Shown: one piece after another, positions 18,213 through 26,500 of the stretch | Position numbering within the stretch: position 1 is the first letter of the stretch | How the letters are laid out: each line of letters opens with the position of its first letter | From: Mariprofundaceae bacterium | GTDB lineage: Bacteria > Pseudomonadota > Zetaproteobacteria > Mariprofundales > Mariprofundaceae | Assembly: GCA_030950905.1 (NCBI GenBank) | Contig: JAUZQQ010000081.1 | Location: 1 to 34,542 of the forward strand | DNA: 34,542 nt | Direction: 5' to 3' | Position numbers and translations under genes: made by a program | The notes under the pieces: model-generated | Database searches by the model: none | What the model saw: only the letters and a program-made list of their open reading frames with translations | What the model was told of the DNA's origin: nothing

Positions 18213-20345
18213 ATGACTGTGTCTACTGAAAATATCACACCCAAAAACAAGCATCGAAAAACAACAATAGATTTGTTGCATACCCATGATCGCATCATCG
18301 CTATTGTGTTGAATCATGTTAAAAGTGCCGTGATTTCAGTGGACAAAGCAGGTGGTATATTAACCGTTAATAAAGCGGCTTGCACCATTCTTGATTACCG
18401 TGAGGATGAGTTATTGGCGTTAAATTTGGGCGAGGTCTTAAACTTGCCACAAATCAATCGTCGTGGCATTGCTTTTTTGGTGGATCACCTTCATGATGGC
18501 AAGACCACTGAATTCACTTTTTCACCACAAGCCAAATTGGCGATGATCGCCAGGCTTTCTGTGACGGAAGCAGATGTCGATGGTGAAACCATTTACGTCG
18601 TTGTTTTTGACGATGTTACACCGCTTCGTGAGGCCGCGAACACCATCCGAAGTTTGGCCAGTTTTCCCGACGAAAGCCCCATGCCGATCATGCGTTATGC
18701 AGCCAGTGGCGAACGCCTGTATGCCAATGTTCCTGCTAAACAATTATTAAAACAAATTGAAGCAGACAAAATGAGCAATGATTGGCTTGATCTCGTTGCA
18801 TCGGTGCAGCAAAGAATGCAACAGATTGAAGCGAATTGGGTGATTGAAGGGCAGGTCTTTAAATGCCTTTTTATTCCTGTTTGTGATGAGTATGTTAATG
18901 TGTATTTGCGCAATGTTACCCAAGAGGTTGCCTTGCTCGATGAAATGGAACAATGCGTTAAAGCCCGTACCCGCGAATTGCGTGAAACCAATGAATACCT
19001 CAAAAAAGAAATCATGGTGCGCATGGAAACAGAAAAAAAATTGCGCCACCTTTCATTTAAAGACCCTCTTACAAACTTGGCCAATCGTCGCTTGTTTATG
19101 GAGCGATTAGAACATGCTATGCGTTTGTCTTTGCGAAACAATGACCGTTTGGCCGTGGTGTTTATGGACCTTGATCGTTTTAAGCTTGTGAATGATAGTT
19201 TAGGCCATGATGTGGGCGATGAACTGTTGATTCAAGTGGCTGATCGCCTCACCCAATGCCTGCGAAAAAGCGATACATTGGCACGCTTGGGTGGTGATGA
19301 ATTTGCTGCTGTTTTTGAACAAATTGAAACCAATGAAGACCTTGAACTTGTTGCTGAAAAAATTCGTTCGACATTGATCACGCCTTTTATCTTGGGTGAA
19401 GAGAAAGTTAGCGTGGGTTGCAGTATTGGTATTAGTTTTTTTCCTGATCATGGCACATCCATCAATAACTTGCTCAAAGCAGCCGACATTGCCATGTACA
19501 AAGCCAAAACAAAACGCAATACCTATTGTATTTATGAACAAGTTTTATCAGACAAAACAATTTTAAGCCAAGAATTAACCTATGCGTTGGAACGAAATGA
19601 GTTTTTTTTGATGTTTCAGCCTATTATTGATGTGAAAAATCGTAAAATTTCAGGCCTTGAAGCCTTAACTTACTGGAAGAATACGACACTGGGTACTGTC
19701 GCCCCGCACGATTTTCTTGCGATTGCCGAATCCAGTGGCCTGGTATCAATGATTGATATGTGGAAGATTGAAGCATGCTGTAAAGTATTGGAAGATTGGC
19801 AGCCATTATTGCCTTATGATATGATGTTAACCTTGGATGTCTCATTTGATATTCTGTTGCAAAAAGACTTTGTGCAGGTGCTTGCCAAATTATTAACAAC
19901 GCATAAGCTTAAAGCATCACAGTTGGAGTTTTCTTTTTCTGAATTTGCTGCAATGAAAGCATCAAAAAAGGCCAATCAAGCACTCGATGAATTGATCGAA
20001 CTGGGTTTGAAAATATCAATCAATAATTTTGGTGCGGGTTATTCTTCATTAAATCTCCTTCGTACGTTGCCCATTCAGGCCTTGCGTATTGATCGTACTT
20101 TTATTCGTGATTTAAACATCGATGAAAATGATCAGGTGATTGTAAAAATGATCATTCACTTGGCACAACTTTTGAATATTGACGTGGTTGCCGATGGTGT
20201 GGAAACAGATGAAAACTTTCGTTTTTTGCAAAAACTGGGCTGTCAATACATGCAAGGAACTTACTTTACACCCTTGCTGGATGGCAAAGCAGCAAGCAAC
20301 ATGGTTGCTGCGGGTATTTCGGCGGCATTGTTTCTTGATGTTTAG
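18213..20345 (+). CDS. PAS-PAS-GGDEF-EAL protein: probable diguanylate cyclase with degenerate EAL
   Basis: PAS-like regions ending FDDVTPLREAA and YLRNVTQEVALL; LSFKDPLTNLANRRLFMERL; GGDEF site LARLGGDEFAAVF with I-site RKSD five residues upstream; EAL region FFLMFQPIIDVKNRKISGLEAL with substituted catalytic residues. Confidence 0.92.
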   Translation: MTVSTENITPKNKHRKTTIDLLHTHDRIIAIVLNHVKSAVISVDKAGGILTVNKAACTILDYREDELLALNLGEVLNLPQINRRGIAFLVDHLHDGKTTEFTFSPQAKLAMIARLSVTEADVDGETIYVVVFDDVTPLREAANTIRSLASFPDESPMPIMRYAASGERLYANVPAKQLLKQIEADKMSNDWLDLVASVQQRMQQIEANWVIEGQVFKCLFIPVCDEYVNVYLRNVTQEVALLDEMEQCVKARTRELRETNEYLKKEIMVRMETEKKLRHLSFKDPLTNLANRRLFMERLEHAMRLSLRNNDRLAVVFMDLDRFKLVNDSLGHDVGDELLIQVADRLTQCLRKSDTLARLGGDEFAAVFEQIETNEDLELVAEKIRSTLITPFILGEEKVSVGCSIGISFFPDHGTSINNLLKAADIAMYKAKTKRNTYCIYEQVLSDKTILSQELTYALERNEFFLMFQPIIDVKNRKISGLEALTYWKNTTLGTVAPHDFLAIAESSGLVSMIDMWKIEACCKVLEDWQPLLPYDMMLTLDVSFDILLQKDFVQVLAKLLTTHKLKASQLEFSFSEFAAMKASKKANQALDELIELGLKISINNFGAGYSSLNLLRTLPIQALRIDRTFIRDLNIDENDQVIVKMIIHLAQLLNIDVVADGVETDENFRFLQKLGCQYMQGTYFTPLLDGKAASNMVAAGISAALFLDV

Positions 20346-20432
20346 CAACGTGCCTAAAAAAACTTGAGCAAGCAGCTACCACGTCATCTTTTCAAAAACG
20401 ACTGAGTTTTTACATAGGAACAGGAATTTAAT

Positions 20433-21038
20433 ATGCAGAAAAATAACAACGTAACATTTTTTAGTGAAAACAGCATGGCTGATGTATTGCAACAAGAAAT
20501 AGCCCAACGCTTGCTTGCTATTCGCATGAATGCCGCATTGTATAGCCGTCGCAATGAAGGTCGGGAAACGCAACAGCTTGCCAATCAAGCTGTTTGCATG
20601 ACCGATGAAATCATACGACATTTTGAGTCTTTGCTAAGCATCATGCGGCTTCCCAAGCTGGCTTTCGATCAAGGCATTGTAAACGCTGTTTCAGTATTGC
20701 AAAAAGATATTGAATCCATGGGGGCATCAAAATGTATTTTTCATGTGCCACAAGAACTCGAAAAACTCTCTTCTTCTGATGCTTTTTTCCTCTTTCAAAT
20801 CGTGCACGGGATTGTTTTGCAGTTCATGCTGGATGCTAAAAAAGGTGCTGTGATAACCGTTGAATTAAAGCTTGATACCAAGCTGCAACAATGTGTCATG
20901 ACCGCTTGTATACCAGATGGCGATAAACAATTGCTGTTTTTGCGAGAAACATTAAAGGGGCGTATTGTCGGCGATGTCAATTACAACAGTGAAAGCTCGA
21001 AGTTACATCTCACCGTGCCAGTTTCTGGTTTGGCATAG
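20433..21038 (+). CDS. Degenerate NarX/UhpB-type histidine kinase homologue (putative pseudokinase, soluble)
   Basis: MADVLQQEIAQRLLAIRMNA resembles the HisKA_3 motif IARELHDEIGQRLTAIRMNA but with LQQ in place of LHD; MRLPKLAFDQGIVNAVSVL matches the LRPxxLDxLGLxxALxxL segment; C-terminus LRETLKGRIVGDVNYNSESSKLHLTVPV resembles the HATPase end. No TM. Confidence 0.65.
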   Translation: MQKNNNVTFFSENSMADVLQQEIAQRLLAIRMNAALYSRRNEGRETQQLANQAVCMTDEIIRHFESLLSIMRLPKLAFDQGIVNAVSVLQKDIESMGASKCIFHVPQELEKLSSSDAFFLFQIVHGIVLQFMLDAKKGAVITVELKLDTKLQQCVMTACIPDGDKQLLFLRETLKGRIVGDVNYNSESSKLHLTVPVSGLA

Positions 21039-21053
21039 CAAGAAGATACAAAC

Positions 21054-21707
21054 ATGGAATCACATATTAACCCAATAAAAATGATGATTGTTGATCATCA
21101 AACCATTGTCCAGGCAGGTTTAAAAAAGCTTATTGAAAGCGCCCCTGATATTGATGTTGTCGCCGTAGCTGATTCTGGTGAAGAGGCCATAGCCCTTTAC
21201 AAGAGCGATCCAGTGGATGTTTTATTAATGGAAATAAACATGCCAGGTCTTGGCGGTTTTGTTGCCTGCCAGCGTTTGTTGCGACTTAGCCCTTCTGTGG
21301 CTATTTTGTTGATCAGCATGTACCAAGATGATGATTTGGCGGCCAAGGCTTTAAAAATTGGTGCCAAAGGTTTTATCTGCAAATGTTGTCATCCTGACGA
21401 ATTGTTGCATGCTATTCGTATGGTAAAACAAGGGCGTATCTTTCTTGATGCCAAAACTGCACAATCCTTGGCTATTCATTCTGCAACGGGCAAAGCAGAC
21501 ACGCCGATTGATGTGCTGACACCCCGTGAATTTGAAGTTTTTGTATTGCTGGCACAAGGGCTTCCAGTAAAAGAGATTTATCCAAAGTTGTACCTGAGCC
21601 CCAAGACGGTGAATGTCCATCGTGCCAACATATTAGAAAAACTCAAAGCCAAAAATGCAGCAGAACTGGCACGTATTGCGATTCGTTATCATGTTATTGA
21701 GGCATAG
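21054..21707 (+). CDS. NarL/GacA(UvrY)-type response regulator with non-canonical receiver (Asp to Glu)
   Basis: Receiver MMIVDHQTIVQAGLKKLIE...VDVLLMEINMPGLGGF...LLISMYQDDD...GAKGFICK; LuxR HTH LTPREFEVFVLLAQGLPVKEIYPKLYLSPKTVNVHRANILEKL. Confidence 0.88.
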   Translation: MESHINPIKMMIVDHQTIVQAGLKKLIESAPDIDVVAVADSGEEAIALYKSDPVDVLLMEINMPGLGGFVACQRLLRLSPSVAILLISMYQDDDLAAKALKIGAKGFICKCCHPDELLHAIRMVKQGRIFLDAKTAQSLAIHSATGKADTPIDVLTPREFEVFVLLAQGLPVKEIYPKLYLSPKTVNVHRANILEKLKAKNAAELARIAIRYHVIEA

Positions 21708-21719
21708 GATTTCTTAAAC

Positions 21720-21761
21720 AAGCTGATTATGCCAAATTTATAAGGCGATAGTGTCCAGCTT
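21720..21761 (+). terminator. Imperfect hairpin between the response regulator and trxB (weak terminator or attenuator candidate)
   Basis: Outer arms AAGCTG/CAGCTT with inner GCC/GGC pairing and bulges; a T-rich stretch (ATTTTTTAG) follows after a short gap. Confidence 0.3.
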
Positions 21762-21796
21762 AATATTAGATTTTTTAGTGACGAAAAGGGGTTTTT

Positions 21797-22732
21797 ATGT
21801 CTGTACAGCAACACCACAGATTGATTATTTTAGGTTCTGGGCCTGCGGGTTATTCTGCTGCCATTTATGCTGCACGGGCGAATTTAAAGCCAGTGATATT
21901 GCAGGGTATGCAGCCAGGCGGGCAATTAACCACAACAACAGATGTGGATAATTACCCGGGTTACAAAGATGGCGTACAAGGGCCAAAAATGATGGAAGAC
22001 CTGCAAGCATAAGCAGAACGGTTTGGCACGAGCGTTATTTGGGATCATGCAAACAGCGTGGATTTGTCCGTGCGCCCATTTGTACTGAACACCGATCAAG
22101 GGAAATATACCTGTGATGCATTAATCCTTGCCACAGGCGCTTCTGCTAAATATTTGGGTTTACCCAGCGAAACAGCATTTTCAGGGCGTGGGGTATCGGC
22201 TTGTGCCACTTGCGATGGATTCTTTTACCGCAATCAAGAAGTTGCCGTCATTGGTGGTGGTGATACAGCAGTGGAGGAGGCTATTTATCTTGCCAATATT
22301 TGCAGCAAAGTAACCTTGGTTCACCGACGCGATGCACTGCGTGCAGAAAAAGTTATGCAAGAACATTTACTGGCTTGTGATAACATTGAAGTTGCTTGGA
22401 ACAGCGTTCTTGATGAAATAGTGGGGGATGATAGTGGTGTCACTGGCATGCGCTTGAGATCAACACTGGATAATAGTATGCGGGACGTGTCTCTGCACGG
22501 TGTCTTTATTGCGATTGGTCATCAGCCCAATACTGGCTTTTTAGATCAGCAATTGGCATGTGATGATGCAGGTTACTTAATCGTCAATGGCCGCAGTACA
22601 GAAACATCTGTTGCTGGTGTGTTTGCTGCAGGTGATGTGGCTGACTCTGTTTACAGGCAGGCAATCACGAGTGCTGGTGAAGGCTGTAAGGCAGCACTGG
22701 ATGCGGAGCGTTGGTTGACGCTGCAACATTAA
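21797..22732 (+). pseudogene. trxB: Thioredoxin reductase TrxB interrupted by one in-frame TAA
   Basis: ORFs 21797..22012 and 22058..22732 are in the same frame, split only by TAA at 22010-22012. Both halves are Trx[49 protein letters not shown], then [39 protein letters not shown] and [44 protein letters not shown] precedes the ATG. Confidence 0.9.
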
Positions 22733-22742
22733 GGCAATGAAT

Positions 22743-22772
22743 GGCTTCCCGCTTTTACGACGGGAAGCCTTT
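22743..22772. terminator. Rho-independent-like hairpin between convergent trxB and ssb
   Basis: GGCTTCCCG-CTTTTACGA-CGGGAAGCC-TTT, 9-bp perfect GC-rich stem, 10 bp after the trxB stop. Confidence 0.75.
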
Positions 22773-22801
22773 AGTGTTCATTTGTGCTTGTTTTTTTTAA
22801 C

Positions 22802-22831
22802 CGCTAATGGACGCGAATAAACACGAATAAG
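22802..22831. repeat. Imperfect 10-bp tandem repeat (3 units), intergenic
   Basis: CGCTAATGGA / CGCGAATAAA / CACGAATAAG in the trxB-ssb intergenic region. Confidence 0.55.
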
Positions 22832-22900
22832 AGAAAAAGAAAAACCATGGGTATCCTGCCTAAATATTAGATGGTTATAAATTCCTGAAATTGATTTACC

Positions 22901-23491
22901 CTAAAACGGCATATCATCGTCGGTAGGCACGTTAGCAAAGTTAGGGGTGTCAGCAAAAGGATCGCTGCTTTGGGGTGATTGCTTGTTTTGTGGCTGTTCT
23001 GGGGGGTGTGGCTTGTTTTTTGCTTGCGCGGGTGCGGTTGGCTGATGGTTGGCTGATGGTGCTGCGCCCCCATAAGCGGGAAGACCTGCATCTTGTTGCC
23101 TGCCAGCTTGTTGTGTGCCAGCTTGTTGTGTGCCAGCTTGTTGCTGAGAAAAATCCCCATCACTTCGGCGATCCAACATTTTCATCTCATTGGCACGTAC
23201 TTTTGTCGTGTAACGATCTTGTCCATTTTGATCAGTCCATTTATCTGTTCGAATTGCACCCTCAATATAAACACGACTGCCTTTGCGCAAGTATTGATTG
23301 GCGATTTCGCCCAAACGTCCCCATAAATCAATACGATGCCATTCAGTCCGTTCTTGCATTTGACCTGTTGCACGGTCTTTCCAGCGTTCGGTTGTCGCTA
23401 TTCTGATGTTGCATATACAGGTTTGATCTTGGGTGAATCGGGTATCAGGATCCGCACCCAAGTTTCCAATCAACATAACTTTATTTAGCAT
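22901..23491 (-). CDS. ssb: Single-stranded DNA-binding protein
   Basis: MLNKVMLIGNLGADPDTRFTQDQTCICNIRIATTERWKDRATGQMQERTEWHRI OB-fold; acidic C-terminal tip DDDMPF. Confidence 0.96.
   Translation of the reverse strand: MLNKVMLIGNLGADPDTRFTQDQTCICNIRIATTERWKDRATGQMQERTEWHRIDLWGRLGEIANQYLRKGSRVYIEGAIRTDKWTDQNGQDRYTTKVRANEMKMLDRRSDGDFSQQQAGTQQAGTQQAGRQQDAGLPAYGGAAPSANHQPTAPAQAKNKPHPPEQPQNKQSPQSSDPFADTPNFANVPTDDDMPF
23101..23145. repeat. 15-bp tandem repeat (3 copies) in the ssb linker
   Basis: TGCCAGCTTGTTGTG x2 plus TGCCAGCTTGTTGCT; encodes QQAGTQQAGTQQAG on the minus strand. Confidence 0.9.
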
Positions 23492-23572
23492 ATAATCCTC
23501 TCATCATTTATGTTCTGTAGCCCGTTGCTAACGAAAATCAATAAAAAATCAAAGCGTATTATTCGCACATAC

Positions 23573-26500
23573 CTATTGACGCTTTTCATAATCGCTCACG
23601 GACTTCTTTGTTTTCATGCCACCAAACCATCGGTCAGGCAAGGTAAGCAAGCCTTCGATGATGCCTGCATTGGGTAAGCCTGCGGAGGCAGGTGTTACTT
23701 GTTCAATTGTTGCATTGCCAATAGCGCCATGCATATGATAAACCTTACGAATAAAAGAATGCGCAGCACCACCAATCAAATCCCGCAGCAAAGGTATTTT
23801 GTCCAAAATGGCATCCAAATTTTGTAAAGGGCGAAATACCATGGTCAGATCAATCGTTTTTTTATCAAGGTTATAACGCCCATAACCAGCCATATCCATG
23901 GCCGTGGAACGCATGGCAAGTTGATGAATATGAAGGTTTTGATTATTTAATGTGGCTTCTATTTGCAAGCGTTCATAAAATAAACCTGCATGGGTAAGGT
24001 CTTTTCGTTGACCAATCAATAACGCAGGAAGATCAGCAATGCTGGTGATGGCAAGAAGTTTTGTTAATAATCCACCTTTGGCAATACTTCCTTCATCCAC
24101 GCGCAAGCGCAAGCGTCCGCGCAAACCTTGCCACCAAGGCTGGTTTCGCATCAATACCCCTTCACCAGCAAAAAGTATTTGATCTTTACCGCCAGAAAAC
24201 ATTTTTGTCATGGCTTTGTTGCGCATCATGCGCGAAAAATCACCCTCGGTAGTAGCGAAACCTTGCCAGCGCATGCTGCCATCGGGCAAGGGGCTTAACG
24301 TCGCTGTTAATTGTAAGGATTGCTCATTCATGCTCGCAGAAAGAGACCCAACTTCTATTTTTCCTTTGCCCAGCATTTTAAAACGTACGCCAACATCACG
24401 CAACGCCATAGAGCCAAGGTTAATAATCTCGGCAGAAAAACGCCCCAGCGACAGGGGTTTTGATTGCATGGTTAATTGTATATTATGCATGCGCGCATCT
24501 TGCCAATCAAACGTGCGAATATGTGCTTTTAATTGCCAGTTTTTATCGACTTTTTCTTTTTTTCTGCTTGGAATACTGGTGGGTAATGCCGAACGGCGCA
24601 AGTAGTCAGCATCAACGATCATTCTCCACGGTTTATCGCCTCGGGGGCCCACAATAGACAAACGCCCACGAAAACCTCGGGTTTTTATTTGTTCTAATTC
24701 AATCGATATTCCTTGCGTATTAACATGCCCACGCCCGCGCAATTGAAAACCTGCATCGCGGCAGACGACTTCGTTTATTTGAATGCCCGATTCTTCCAAG
24801 CTATGCGCGGTAAAGCCAATACGCATGGCTTGGCCTATTTTCTTTGATTCACCTAGAAAGTTATCCCATGCTGCCGCGTTCAGGATGATACTTCCACGCC
24901 AATCACCATCAAACGCAAGATGCGCTTTAAATTGCCCCGATGGCTGGGTTATTGGAATATGGTAGGCCGTAACAATACGCGTCAAGGGGATCGCAAAGTC
25001 CCCAGAAAATTGACCCAAACGCCATGATTTATTTTTTATTTTGGCATCAAAATTTACGGTTCCATGCAGCATATCAGTTTCAACGGTGACAGATTTTCCT
25101 GTTATGCCCTTGTTTTTTTGCCAGACAATAGTGCCAGCATTTACCGTCACTTTTTGATCTTGAATGTAGAGCAACCATGGGGTAATGGGGGATAAGCTTG
25201 CAATCGCCCATTCAGGATCAGCTTTAACAGGGTTCCACAGTAAATCTACGTTTCCTTTTGCTTTACCATATTGCCAGCCAAGTTCTTTGGCACCATCAGG
25301 GTCTACCCAACGATGCAAACGCATCATGTCCACGTTTTTTGTTTTTGCTTTGATATTAAGAATTAACGTATCCCATGGGATATGCAATTGACCATACGCC
25401 AAACCGATAGCATTTGGCAATGTTGTTTGCTTGATGTTTGCATGCAAGCCGTCTTGATTTAGGTCTATGCTTGCTTCTGTATGCAACAAAAATTCGTTTT
25501 TTTTGCCCAAATATACATCCACATCAGACAAGTTGGAACGCACATGGTAACGAAAAGCACCATTGTTTAATGCGGCTGGCAGCTTATGCCAAGGTTTTAA
25601 CCATGGTAATGTTATATCCGCACGGGTGTTTTTGGCTGTACCATCATGCATACTTGATAACCAATCATGCCATGCTGTATCATTGTTGATAGGGCGCAAC
25701 CACGACCACAATAAAGGCATCTTCAAATAGGGGCTTTTTGCATGCAATGAAAGCATACCTTTTTCCCATTTTGCAGTGGCTACAATACGCTGCTTGCCGT
25801 GCTGCCAAAACAATTTAGAAAAATTAATACTGGACCAGCGTGAAGGGGTCCATAAAGATTCGCCCTCGATTTCACCTTCGATGTCCAATTGATCAAATGG
25901 AAGTTGAAAAGATGCCAAAGGTAGGGTTAGTAGTCCTGTAGCGGATGTTGCAGAAACAAATACCTGCCATTTATTGTTGGCTTTTCGCCGAAGCAATAGC
26001 TCAGCTGAAATATCGGGTGATAATTGAACACCTACACGCTGTTGCAAAAACAAATGTAAACGATCAACGCTTGCTTTGATCATTTTTACTTGCTTATCAT
26101 CATCCAACATCAAACTGATATTAAGCTCATCGGAAAACAATTCAACACTGCGCTGCGCCATAGAAAAAAAGCCTTTCGCATGGTGCAAAATGCGGTGGTA
26201 CTGCTTGTATTGCCACAGTAATGTCATGTTTTCATAGGCAATCAACGTGGAAGACTTTGAATCAAACCATGGTGCAGAATGAGCTTGCTGTGCGATTTTT
26301 TCATCATCTACATGATCCGAAAAAGCCACCTTCAACAAGCCATTACGGATGTAAATTTGATCGGGTAGCCAGATACCTTGTGCCAATTGACCGATTGACA
26401 CCACCAGTGAAATTTCCGCACCTTGTAAGCTTATGCGAGCGTCGGCTGATAACAAATCCAGACGCGCGGCATGAATTTCCAAGTCGCCACGCCAACGCCA

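Noticed and set aside
20394-20411. AAAAAC-GACTGA-GTTTTT repeat before the pseudokinase gene
   Set aside because: Short AT-rich arms, weak stem; not enough to call a terminator.
22058-22732. Second trxB ORF as an independent truncated reductase gene
   Set aside because: In the same frame as 21797..22012 and separated only by one TAA; lacks the N-terminal FAD-binding motif and has no separate SD or ATG start. Treated as one interrupted gene.
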